From Cadophora sp. MPI-SDFR-AT-0126 (taxonomy: Eukaryota > Ascomycota > Leotiomycetes > Helotiales > Ploettnerulaceae): 64,000 nt of DNA. The position numbers were made by a program, and so were the translations under genes. The notes under the pieces were generated by a model. That model saw only the letters and a list, made by a program, of their open reading frames with translations. It was not told the DNA's origin and did not search any database. The stretch is from positions 930,001 through 994,000 of the forward strand of contig JAGMVK010000003.1 of NCBI GenBank assembly GCA_020747065.1, given 5' to 3'. Shown here in pieces: positions 22,313 through 33,276 of this stretch; the stretch's first letter is position 1; each line of letters opens with the position of its first letter.

Positions 22313-23893
22313 TCACGACGTCAAAGCAGTGGATGTCGCTATGATCGCCATGCCGATGAAGCCAAATGCAATGCACAAGTTGCGATTATGGTTCATGCTT
22401 AAACTCTCCACGAAGAGCGAGAGCGCAACGCTCGTCATGACACCTCCTGTGAGGGCGAACATGACGCCATAGACAACTTCTCCTGGCTTGTGGCCTTGAT
22501 GACCAGCAATCTTGAACCATGCTGCGGCTATTCCAGCACCTACTGGCTGCGATGCGCCACCTAGAAGGGCAGCCCATAGCATTGCGCGGAAGCGAGACTT
22601 GAGGGCTAGGTACAGTGGAAGTGCTAGAGCGAAACCCTCGGTGATATTGTGGACGAACAGGGCCATGAAGACGGAGAAGCCGAGAGATGGGTTGGCATGA
22701 TTTGTTGCGTATGTGATGAAGCCCTCTGGGAGTTTGTGGACTGCAATGGCAATGGAGGTTTGAAGACCAATGCTCATGAAGGCATTTTCGGAAACGTGAT
22801 GGTGGTGCGGAGCTTCAACATCGTCCGACTCGGCGTCTGAATCCTGGCCTTCTTCCATTTGCTCACACGCTTCAGGAGTCTCAACAGAACGTGATCGTGT
22901 TACCCGGCTCTGGCTTAGTGTTCGTGTTGCGCCATTAGAGGGCTCTGCACCGTCAGGCGGGGCAGAGTGTGTGGGTGGGTGGAAAGTCCCCGTGGCTGTA
23001 CGCAGAAGACTTGGATTACGGGTGTTATTACTACTTCTGTTTGGAAGGTGTTTGAAACATTCTTGACCGCATGGATCTGAGTAACCAAAGCAAGGTCCAC
23101 CAGAGTCGCAATTCGTTTTGGTATCTTTGACGAAAGACATCACTCTCTTCTGGACCTCGATCATAGACGGTCTTCTCGAATCGGGAAAGACAGCTTGTCT
23201 TCTTATCTGGGTATCTGCTGGGCCATCTACCTGTGTTTGGTGTGGTGAAAGAGTGGTGCTGGATAGGTTGGAATTTAGTAGCGGGGTTGCTTCTCCAGCT
23301 TTTCCGTTCTCAGGATGTGATGCTTGTCGACCTCCGAGGCGACTGGTGCGAGAAGTTCCCCTGCTTCGTGGCTGGTGTCCATGTTGTCCGTGAGGATTAT
23401 GGGCTGCTTCTTCGTGTGAATGGTTGCAGTCGACCACATGGGACGGCGCGAGTCGGTGAAAAAGCCTCGAAATAATCTGTATTCCACAGACGCCTCCTAC
23501 GAACCCCGCCAAAAGTATCCAACCTGCAGTCGATGGTGCGTAGCCACTATTTATTAGGTATTTCTTGGAGTTCGGGAGGATGCTGTAGAGTGCAGAGAAT
23601 ATCTGGTTCGCAATCAGCTTCTGCAGCTCAGGGTGGAGGCGAAATGTTTACCATAACTCCAAAACTCAAGCTTAACGAGGATGCCATGAATGCCTCACTC
23701 TCCTGTATCCTGAAGTTCCGTTTACTCGGTATGCATCGTATTAAGATATCCACGCAGATTATGCTAGCCCCCAGGATACAAGCTACACGGTACTCGTCAA
23801 TTACAACCTCTCACCAAACTAGCAGTCAGAAATCATACCAATACCGCTTAGAATCGACAGAATCCACCCTCGAGTATCATTGTCGAGCTGCAT
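22313..23893 (-). CDS. ZRT3: ZIP-family zinc transporter, Zrt3-like
   Basis: Three minus-strand exons, 23893-23839, 23782-23652 and 23602-22313, encode 491 aa. The start (MQLDNDTRGW) runs into a transmembrane helix whose codons are split by intron 1 to give LSGIACILGASIICVD, as in Zrt3. Helix 2 (MASSLSLSFGVM) and helix 3 follow. Between helices 3 and 4 lies a long cytosolic or lumenal loop with His clusters. The ZIP signature helices carry the metal-binding HKLPEGF and HNITEGFALALP motifs, then four more helices. Zrt3 exports stored zinc from the vacuole to the cytosol in yeast. A vacuolar or Golgi membrane location is therefore likely here. Exons 1 and 2 are too short to show up as long frames but are required for the first two helices. 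Confidence 0.9.
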
Positions 23894-24213
23894 GGCTGCT
23901 ATTCGCCCTCTGCGAGAAATGCTCGCACTCTTGCTGCAAGGGAGCGTCCTTATTCCAACCTTCCAACGTTTATCTAGCGATGTTGCTCGTTGATCTCTTT
24001 CGTGCAGGCAGGTCACGAATGACTTCCTTCGTACTCGATAAGCGGTGGGCGTATTGAACGGGTTGAACGGGCAGGCTCTTTGGTGATATAGATATCAAGA
24101 AAGAACGCGGTGATAATCAGAGGGACCACTTGATTCAGTAGGTAGAGAGAGCGGAAAAGGAGGAAGGCAGGAGAGGCTGCTCTTTGTCATGTTCATACTT
24201 GATGGAATCGGGG

Positions 24214-24237
24214 GGTCTGGTCTGGTCTGGTCTGGTC
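24214..24237 (+). repeat. (GGTCT)n pentanucleotide repeat
   Basis: Just under five GGTCT units about 320 bp upstream of the ZIP transporter start. A shorter copy of the same unit lies at 10665-10682 upstream of the PKA gene. Confidence 0.85.
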
Positions 24238-25007
24238 ATCATCATGCCTGCTTCGGCTGGGCGGCGGCGGGCAGCTGGCCATCAAGGTGTTCAATTTTTG
24301 ACAACAGCCTCATTCCGCGAGTCAAGACCGCCTGGACGCCCCGCGGATGATCGTCAATCTCAGGGATTTGATCTGTCAGGGCATTCAGCATGCCTGTGAT
24401 TGGCTGATCATGTATTATGTAAGTGTGTCTCTATCATACATTCATCGATCAGACCAGAATCAGAGCAAGTTACTTATTCATGCTCGGCTCTGATGATCTT
24501 TCATTCGTGGTTCACTCACTCGAGCGACCCGTCTTTTATAATTCACATGAGCGACTTTGTCATCCCTAACGATAACCTTGATAATTTGCCTAACTTGTCA
24601 CTTAAACGTTGTGTCCGAGCAGCGTTGCGTCAAAGCAGTTATCAAGGTCAAGGTTTCATAGGCTGAGCCCACCTCCCACCACCACCACCAAAAACAATTA
24701 CGATTTGAACGACTTAAGGCGGTGAGCATGGAGTACAGTATCGAAGGTCGACTTCAGTGCCCAACGTCGTACCGGTGTCTTTTGTTTGACTGCAGTCCCT
24801 TCTTTGGTGCATTCCGGACAATTTTTCGGGCCCATTACGAGACCACTTGGTAGCATGGGTGTATCAACTTAATACCGTATTTGGCATTTTGTTTGGTTCT
24901 TAATTTCATCCTCCCCTTCCCGAAAGTCTTACCTACTTTACTTTGTCGTGTCTTCAGAATTTTTCGGGTTCTTAATCACAACACACTCAGTTCTAGACGT
25001 ATGTCTC

Positions 25008-25028
25008 AAGTCACAAGTCACAAGTCAC
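25008..25028 (+). repeat. (AAGTCAC)3 tandem repeat
   Basis: Three exact 7-bp units in the intergenic DNA 3' of the DyP gene. Confidence 0.85.
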
Positions 25029-25196
25029 AAATCAGGCAAAGACAAGGCGGCCAGAGCAGGTTTTGTTGAAAGTGAGCTGTATTCCCCCGAAATTCAGTGA
25101 GTACTGCTAACGAGCGTGTTTGAGAAAGAGATACGACTCCAGCCTTCAGACTATTGAGCAGCAAGCTCGCATTTTTCTCTAGCATATTGCATACAT

Positions 25197-27033
25197 TCAT
25201 GCAGCCTGTGCGAATGTCTCTTGCAGAGCTGAGATTGATGGAGAGAAGAAGTACTCTCCTCCCTTGGCGATGACCCATTCGTCTGACAGACTGAGTGACT
25301 TCGTTTGGTTGTTCGCATCGAAGCCGACCATTTCGCGACTTGGTTCAGGTTCATCAAAGTGATTGGCGCCAATGATGGGATCAAAGCCAGGGAGATCGAT
25401 CTCTGGATCAGTAGCTTTCTTATTAGGGAAGCCAGTATTGTTTGCCCAGACTGAATCCATCAGTATGCGTCAAGGAAATTTTTCGAGGAGTTACAATAGG
25501 GCGACTTACATCTCTGAATGAACGAGAACCCATCCCCAAGATTACTCTGGTAGCAGACGAAGAGGAGGCCACGCTCCAGCTTGGGATCTGGCGAACTTGT
25601 TGCAGTGGCAATCTCCTCCTCGGTAACTTCGGGTCCATATCTAATGAAATCGGAACGTTAGCTAATCGAACTTTTCTCAAGGAATTTGATCCTCAAGAGG
25701 AAACAAACTGTATGCCACGACGTAAGATTCGATGTCTCTGATGGCCATCGTTTCTGAATGGTATGTCATCTCTGGGATTGGTCTTCCGGGTGTGTGCTGC
25801 GTAGGGGCAGTTGCTCTGCTTGACATTTTGTTGGTAACGGAAGTTGTCATTTTCGGCCGAGTTCTTAGCAATAGCGATGTCGTCTTCGAGAGGGAAGTTC
25901 TCAACAGGGGCTCCTGTGGAGGTAAATCACGTCAGATCTCACCCGTAGGATTTTGGAAACGGATAGCATACCGCTCTTCCATCTGCCGACCAGTTTAGCT
26001 CCCAGGAGCTCAGGGGTGAGCCCATTATTTTCGGCTGCCACGTCCAGGAACCTCTGAAACTCAGGAACATTCTGCTTGAGCTTACGGAATGCAAGGAAAC
26101 TTCCGTCCAAAGCCCACGAAGGTCTTTTCTTCTCCAAATCGTCTCCTGGTCGTCCCAAGAGGATTACTCCTGGATGGATCGTATCCGTACCTCGGTGGAC
26201 CATTGTCGGGACGCCATCGACTGCAGGCTGGGCAATGCCATCTGCAAATCCGAAGCTACGATCAAAGTCAACATATGTCATGTTATAGTGACCGAAGCAA
26301 AAACTTACTGCTCATGGCCAGCGACATCTCCAGGTCTTACATGTCCTTCAACGTGAATGACTTCGGTAATGCTAGCTCCTTTTTGGCCAACCTTGAAGAT
26401 CCTCTTAACCTTTGCAAGAGCATCTTTGAGCTTTGGGTGGCTGCTACCGGTGATAAGAATCACTCCGTGGATCTCTTCATCGCGAAATTCGGGCTCCCAT
26501 TTGCTCAAGTCATCGTTGAGATATTTGGATGGTGCACCGGGTTTATCAAGGCCACGATCTTCCCCATCAGCATCTGCGACCATGCCCTTGACGAAGATAT
26601 CATCGCCAATCGGGTCTCTAATCCCCAACTAGGGATATACCAACTGAAGTCAGTGGAGGCTCTCGGCCCAGTACCTGGTAATAGATATGTACTCACTGCC
26701 TTCAGGCCTTTGTGAGAGAATGCAATATTGATGCCACTCAGCTCTAGGAGTTTCGGGGTTGTGTCATGCAGTGCCGCCCTCTCTTTCTCCTTGATGATCC
26801 TCTGTCTATCGTTCTCACACTGGGTCACGGATGTGACATGGTGGGCAAGTTCACCAACTCCGGTGCAGAAGTCTTGGACAAGATCCTTGTTGATCTGGAA
26901 AAAGAAGAAGATTTCTCCCTTCTTTGGAAGTCCGGACCTGGAGAAGATCAGCTTGCTACATACGTGGTTGCACTTCTCAAGGGTCTTACAAGATGTCTCC
27001 CTGGATGTTATCGAGGTTCAGAGGAGAAGCCAT
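25197..27033 (-). CDS. DyP-type heme peroxidase
   Basis: Seven minus-strand exons, 27033-26990, 26937-26697, 26628-26309, 26255-25972, 25913-25709, 25640-25510 and 25450-25197, sum to 1479 nt and 492 aa. The start MASPLNLDNIQGDIL is the usual DyP opening. The diagnostic GXXDG motif (GFADG, preceded by EH created at the exon 3/4 splice and followed by IAQP) supplies the distal catalytic Asp near residue 205. The C-terminal half carries CPYAAHTRKTNPR with the proximal heme His and HRILRRGI with the distal Arg, then GLLFVCYQSNLGDGF. DyPs use hydrogen peroxide to oxidise dyes, lignin-like phenolics or unknown physiological substrates. No signal peptide is present, so it is probably intracellular, unlike the secreted basidiomycete enzymes. 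Confidence 0.95.
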
Positions 27034-28563
27034 GCTGATTCACGTGTTGGATGAGTGTTGACTAGTGTCAAAAGTTCTTTCAAGTCTATTATTTGAAGGC
27101 GGGAAACGAGAAACTCAGAAGTGTTTTGAGCCGTGATCAGCATCTTCTAAATAATCAGTGGGGTAATGGTCATTCATATAAGAACCTGCCAGGCGACTAC
27201 CCCAAACGGGGCTGAAGAAGACGCAAGTCGTGGACTTCAGATGTTACTTCTATCTGTTGACCGCTCTCCCAGCTGTTGTTCCTCGTACCGGCTTGTAATT
27301 CTAGTCAGCAGTCATATTCCTCCGCGCCTCATGTCCGGAATACTTTTTATTGCACGAATGATGTATTTTCTGCTCAGCCCGATACCCCGCTGAGGCTGTC
27401 TTCATTCCTGATCATGATCTTGGCCATGAAGCTGCCCAATCGGTGAGACTTGATCGTAGAAGAAGACTCACCACTCGGGATTCAACCCGTCTGGAGTTAC
27501 ATTTTCTTGGAGTCCTGGTTTGTAGAGTCGCGGCTCTCTCCATCTTGGCCCTTTTCGTTGTCGGTGAAGTGCAGCATACCCGTGCCTGGGCTTACATGTC
27601 ACCTCGTACTGCATTCGCCTCAGGCATTTCGAGCATATTGTTACGAACCAGACACATGATACCGCAGTCAAGAACTAAAGCTTACATCATCGACATAGCA
27701 GAAAGTAATCTTTGTATGTGAATCCTCCAACGACAAGCTCGGTATTCCAAAAACTCTCACAAGATACAGAGTGCCTGGGCCTGCCAGCACGAAATCTTGA
27801 GCAGGTTCTCCCATATTCTGTTTCTATTTTTCAACGCGGAAGTTTACTCTTTCTTGCCACTATTTTCGAGCCCTCACGCCCGACTGCATGTTGTGCAACT
27901 TCATGTCAGATGCCAAGTCTTGACTGACGGCCACAATTCTGGAACTTGGTACAGCTGAGAGGCATGCCGCAGGGAGTCGAATGAGGATCAACATATTGCC
28001 AATTGATTTTCGGATGTGTAACATTTGCGAGGGACGGTGAGATGCCCCAAGCGAATGGCGCCTAGTCGGCGTTATGGACTTCGGAAATCCAGCTTGGCGA
28101 GCTTCCATTTCTAGATTGTTTGTCCTCGCATTGGTCGAAAGGCGCTTCTTTGGTGCGATAAAGAGGGGTTATGAGGCGCATATGCATTCTATCGGGGAAG
28201 TGGTTTCTCCTGCGTTCAGCCCTACGAGGACGACATTCCATATGCCGATGGACGCTTTCCTGCTTCCCTCAAACGTTTCATTGATTCCTTTGGATTCTAT
28301 CAGGTTATTCAATCATATTCTACCTGTTCTTTTTTCCACTCTCCACTATAGTGGCTGATGTGATATTGTTCTCCTTGGCGTCTGACCTGCAGGAATTGAT
28401 GCAGGCCACTCAGCTGAAATATCAGCCCTCAATTCGCGATGTCGATGTAAAAGAAAGTGGATATGAATCTGAAAGGTGGAGTTCGATAAGAAGACATAAC
28501 CGGGTTTACCTCAAGTACGACTAAGAACGCCCGCGTCAATCTAGAATCGTTTCCACAACAATC
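27034..28563. other. gene-poor stretch of 1.5 kb
   Basis: It carries the DyP promoter at its left edge. Several 70-95-codon frames occur but none has family features, and no splice-linked model could be built. A decayed gene is possible but not supported. Confidence 0.5.
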
Positions 28564-29523
28564 TCAAATCCACCCACCCTCTTTCATAACTTCTCTCGTC
28601 CATTGCTCAAGTCTCTCCTGCTCCGCAACGTCCTTTGCAGCCACATTAGGCTCCTTCACTCTAGAAAACTCGTCAAAGTACAACCCACTCATCTCACTTC
28701 CAAACTCAGGGCTTGCTCCCACAAATATACTGCTCACACAGCCCTCGTCCCACGGCCGCATAATTCCAAACATCCTCAAGAAATAATGCAGCCAGCTCAA
28801 GTACCAAGGCTGCCTATCTCTTGTATTCTCATTCATGCCAGTATCGATGAAACCTGGGTGCAGACTTCCGGTCCATATCTCTCCACCCCCTGCTTTGGCA
28901 CTCTCACTGCCCGGTCCAAATTGCGCATGCAGCGACTTGGCATGCAAGACATTGGCCAATTTTGACAGACCATATCGCCCGAAGTCTCCGAATGCTTTGA
29001 TCTCCTCGACGTCGTACAGCATTCTGGTGGTGCCAAATGAGAACTTCTGATGTCCTTCACTGGCCACGCAGACGACTCTTGCACTGCCTGGTCCCTCTTC
29101 CTTGGCGGTCGCTTGCAGCGTGGGTACTAAGTGGAAAGTGAGGAGCCAATGTGCCAGGTAATTGACCTGCATCTGGCTCTCGTATCCATCACTTGTCACT
29201 TCGTACGGAACGGCCATGATCCCCGCATTCAGGATCAAGCCATGTAGTTTCTTCTCTTTCGAAGCAAAGGTCTTGGATGCTGAGACAACGCTCGACAGTG
29301 AGCTGTGGTCTAGAATTAATGTGTGGAGGTCTGCATTTGGGTGAATGGATTGGATTTTAGCTATTGCCGCCGTGGCTTTTGAAGTGGAGCGAGCGCCGAT
29401 GTAGACCCTTGCACCTTTGGAGGCGAGGGCGAGTGTTGTTGCGTAGCCGATTCCGGTGTTACCTCCTGTTACGAGGAAGACCTTGCCTTCCAGTGAGGGG
29501 AGGGAGGAGGGCTTGAAAGTCAT
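28564..29523 (-). CDS. short-chain dehydrogenase/reductase
   Basis: A single-exon frame of 319 aa with the classical SDR layout: Rossmann cofactor motif TGGNTGIG (about residues 19-26) with a following Arg (ARS) that favours NADPH, the structural NAG (near 98), a Ser around the SEGHQ segment and the catalytic YGLSK (Tyr-x3-Lys). The closest described groups are the retinol dehydrogenase/WW-domain oxidoreductase-like SDRs, which in fungi act on unknown lipophilic alcohols or ketones. No signal peptide is seen. It is not obviously clustered with the DyP gene upstream. The substrate is unknown. Confidence 0.9.
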   Translation of the reverse strand: MTFKPSSLPSLEGKVFLVTGGNTGIGYATTLALASKGARVYIGARSTSKATAAIAKIQSIHPNADLHTLILDHSSLSSVVSASKTFASKEKKLHGLILNAGIMAVPYEVTSDGYESQMQVNYLAHWLLTFHLVPTLQATAKEEGPGSARVVCVASEGHQKFSFGTTRMLYDVEEIKAFGDFGRYGLSKLANVLHAKSLHAQFGPGSESAKAGGGEIWTGSLHPGFIDTGMNENTRDRQPWYLSWLHYFLRMFGIMRPWDEGCVSSIFVGASPEFGSEMSGLYFDEFSRVKEPNVAAKDVAEQERLEQWTREVMKEGGWI

Positions 29524-30731
29524 GGTGGAGCTCTTTCCGGCGTGGACAGCTTGGTCGGATGAAGCCTTTCGGTTGCTATTGTGTGATGTAGATCTGAGGA
29601 AGATTTTGAATTTAGTACAGTAGTAAATGGAACGAAGCTGAGTTCTGAGTATTGAGGGCTGAGAAGTTATGATAAAGTTCGCTTGTGGAAATGGACTTCC
29701 TATTTACCAACCCAACAGTCTGGCATCCTATGGATCGGATTTCTAATCCGACGGAATGTCCAACGTAAACGAAATTGCAATTGACATATTCGACTTCCGA
29801 AATCTCCTTAACTGAGAAACGTGCATTCAAGATTTTCTGACTCTGGGTATTGATTGGTCAATTCGTAGGAATGTTTTGAATTGCATCAGTTCGGTGGCAC
29901 CTGCGGATTACGCTTGTCCCGAACAGGGATTTTTGGTAAGCCGATGACATTATTCGCGGTGTGACTTTGACTGGTTTTTTGAGAATTTATCGGTGCTGGT
30001 AGGGATATCCCTTTTGATTGTGAAAGAAGAGTGTTGTAGGGTTTGCTGTTGATGAAAATTAGAGCTAGGATTGAAGAGAAGATCGATGCTTGTATAGATT
30101 AATGTGTGCCATTGTAAGAATTATTATTGAAGCACTTGGTTATCTTTGGAATGACGAATGTATGGTGAAGGAAGGCATCGCGTTGATCTTCATTAAACTT
30201 GTTAGCAATTCATGATGGCATGAAATTGGCCGCGATGCGATGTCGCTACGATACTTACTCTTCAAGGATGCCTACATGGACGCTGTCCGAGAATTGTGAC
30301 GGTTTGTGAACTGGCAAACTTCGCTTACTTGGCACAGCTTCACCTGCTAAGTCTGTTCCAGGAAGGTCTATTTTGAAGATTTGGCCGCCATTGTGTAACT
30401 CAAGCGGACGCGCCAGGATTTGGGAGGGCTTAATCTTCTGGCGAGTAAAATCCTAATGCCAGTCTTGATTCCGATGTTCGTCTTGAGGTTGATGAACCAG
30501 GACCAGGATCAAGCGAGAATGAATGATCGTCAGCGCTTGCCTCGATGAGGAAAATCTTGTCAGCCAAACGCCGCTGTTTTCCCGTCGCGATCACCAATCT
30601 GAGCTCCCCGGACAGGAGGACTTCTCAATGATTTTTGGTCCAACCCGCCCTCAATCCTCTTTCCGGTAATTTTCATCACATACACGTTCTCCAACGCAAC
30701 TCATCAGATATTCTTCACGCCGTCTGTAACC
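29524..30731. other. intergenic, divergent promoters of SDR and bZIP/DUF3425 genes
   Basis: A 1.2-kb head-to-head interval without coding features. The right end is pyrimidine-rich just before the 30732 ATG, typical of a fungal core promoter. Confidence 0.5.
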
Positions 30732-32395
30732 ATGCACCGGCCAGGCGTCCGTAAGGAGACTTTGGCCTTGTCAGAAAGCTGGATATCAGATGTCTGGAAA
30801 GCAGATGATGACTGGACAGAAATTGCTTCGAAGGAAGAGAAGAAACGACGCCAGAACCGAATCAATCAGAGAGCGTACCGCAGACGAAATCCAACGAGTG
30901 AGAAGTCATCGAAACAGCGTCCATTTCGGGTTCAGCGGTTTCGAATCACTGATCTGCCCGTCCCGGCAGTGGTCCAGGAGAATGAGCGGGACAATGAAAT
31001 TGCCCCAGTTTCTTCTCAGGTAACTGTGCGAGAGAAGGATCAGATCAAGCAACATACGACTCCCACGCAAGCGGCACCAGCGAGTTGCTTTGAACAAATT
31101 GAAGACATCGAGGCACTGTCACAGCAAATGCTCGTGAACCACCCTGAAGACCTCGCTGCGTCATCCGACAACAGTGCTGTATCTGGAGAAAATGCTAATT
31201 ATAACACTTATGGAATTGATCTACTGCTTAGAGCTGCAAGACAGGCAAGGTCGGATGTTGGAGTCATCGACCCGTTAGGTAGCATGGCTGCTGCGGTCTC
31301 ATCGGCCACATCCACATTAGCAACCGTAAGTTGTAGTCGGGACCCAATTAACAGGCTCCATCTCAATAACTAGATGCATAGACTCTTACTTTATATGAGA
31401 TACGAGGACATTTGCTGATATACTGATCCTCTAGTGGATTCAAGATCCAAATCGCAGTCATTTCCCTGAAGTCCATCATGACACACTGGAAACTGGACAT
31501 TTCCACAGCAAGGATCCAAGCGGCCAGTCCTTATTTATGATCTCTTTCGAACAGCTAGTCTCTCCTATTGCACCTGAAAATGCAATTCTCGCTGGAAAGA
31601 CTACGCAATTAAACCCGAACGGCTTCCCACTCTCATCTGATCACCTCCTTCGTCTAATTCACTTCAACGTCTTCCGCGGCCTGATCACTAACAAAGCAAT
31701 CCTGAGCGGTCGAACTTTCCAGGTGAAAGTCGAACTTGACTTCGTTCTACCGGAGTCCAAGGACCTTTGTGACGGACTAACAATCGTCCGTTCCAGGCCT
31801 GGTCAAGCTCTGCCAAAGTCTTTGTCCCCAACATATATCCAAGCGAGCGTAGCGCATTCGTCTTGGATCAATATGTTTCCCTTTCCCGAAATTCGAGACA
31901 ACCTCATACGCTCGGAGAAGGATTTTGATCACGAGGATCTATGTTATGATCTCTTTGGCGAGATGTTCTTCACCAGCGCATTCGGACCAATTTCCACAGA
32001 GGTGGGAGCTGCAGATGATGAGTTCGAAGATGATGTTACGGCGAGGAGGAAAGGTCTTATTGTCTGGGGTGAACCATGGGATGTGAACAGTGTGAGTATT
32101 TTCCGGGTTTCGTATTCCCCTTCCAAGCTATCTTAGGGTTTGATCAAAGCTCGTGTCATCCTCTTCAGACAACACTCCTTTCACTCTATGTCTCCTGTGT
32201 CTTAGCACCCAAACTCTATCCTTAGAAAGCCGCACTGACTCTAAGTCTCGCCAGTGGGAGGTCACTCCTGGATTTATCCGTAAATGGGCCTGGGTGCTTG
32301 AGAATTGTCCCCAATTGATCGATTCGACAAATCGTTGGAGAGCAAAACGGGACGAGAAGCCTCTTGTCTACTCGGTTGATGAGACGACGGTTTGA
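30732..32395 (+). CDS. bZIP-basic-region / DUF3425 transcription factor
   Basis: Three exons, 30732-31325, 31435-32091 and 32255-32395, encode 463 aa; both introns are phase 0. Residues about 30-52 form a bZIP basic region (KEEKKRRQNRINQRAYRRR) with the N-x7-R pattern, preceded by DDDW as in other fungal DUF3425 proteins. No heptad leucine zipper follows; the next 150 residues are Ser/Ala/Gln-rich. Exons 2-3 encode the DUF3425 domain (LLRLIHFNVFRGL, HSSWINMFPFPEIRDNL, WGEPWDVNSWEVTPGF), ending with FIRKWAWVL. These mould-specific regulators are nuclear and control stress or secondary metabolism in known cases; the target here is unknown. Confidence 0.88.
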
Positions 32396-33276
32396 TGGGC
32401 AGGTATTGACACTATGTATGTAAAGCATTGTGAATTTTAAGTTTCATGAATCATAAGATACAGTGGCTCTCTGTCAACAACACCAACTTGCGAAGTTTTG
32501 CACGAAGCCCTCATCTTGGGCAGACATGTCTCACGAGCCGACCTGCTTGTGTTTGGAAGTCTTTTGCTTTTCTTTGTTCTTCTTATTCTTCCCCTGTATC
32601 TACACCAACAGCTTCGTTCGCGTCTCTCGATGACTTGCTGCCGTAGGCAAGCTAGACAGGTAGGCTCCAAATGATGCTACCGTCTCAAGCAGGTAGCGAG
32701 CTCGACTTCGCCAAGACAATCAATCCTGGAGATTCAGGGGCTCTCGCTTAGGAAGTTCACAATAATCCGAAAATCACACTCAATGGACGCCTGCCAAATG
32801 TCTAATAAACTTCGGAAATCCAGGGATTTATTTTTAATTACATCAAGTCCGGAGGTCAGAAATCGGCTCATCAATGTATCATTAGTGGCACTGATGTAGA
32901 AACTTTTATTTTCCCCCCGGATTCTGGACTTGATCGGGTATGTTTTGATTTATTGGCCAGCTGTGATACTTTGTAAAGTTCATCCAAGGATAAATTCATA
33001 CTTTTATTGAAGACTCACAATCGTACCAGATTTCATTTGCTGGAAAACAATGGATGGAAAATTTATGCCAAGACAATTACACGTGACCCTAACACCTGTC
33101 TGGTTGGTCAGGAAGTGGGGCGGCTGACGTCCACGTTTCGAGCAAAGACGATTCAGCACAGCAACATCACCAGAGCCGTAGCAATCCATCCACTTGAGCA
33201 GCCCATACAGATAAGAGGCTTTAAGCCGGAGAACCGTCAGCTTTCTTCATATCCAAGCTACCTGGTCCATCTCAGT
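32396..33276. other. intergenic, promoter of the second Zn2Cys6 gene
   Basis: No gene or repeat is recognised in this stretch. It is relatively AT-rich around 32760-33010. Confidence 0.5.

Larger units (their letters stand above)
23894..25196. other. intergenic, upstream of ZIP gene, with simple repeats
   Basis: It contains (GGTCT)n at 24214-24237 followed by a GC-rich stretch, and (AAGTCAC)3 at 25008-25028. The ZIP promoter lies on the left and the DyP 3' end on the right. No gene is recognised. Confidence 0.5.

Noticed and set aside
28074..28358. 94-codon plus-strand frame in the DyP-SDR gap
   Set aside because: No similarity to a known family, no splice-compatible partners, and biased composition on both strands.
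25197..29523. DyP peroxidase and SDR as a catabolic pair
   Set aside because: They are 1.5 kb apart with no shared promoter and no pathway logic linking them.
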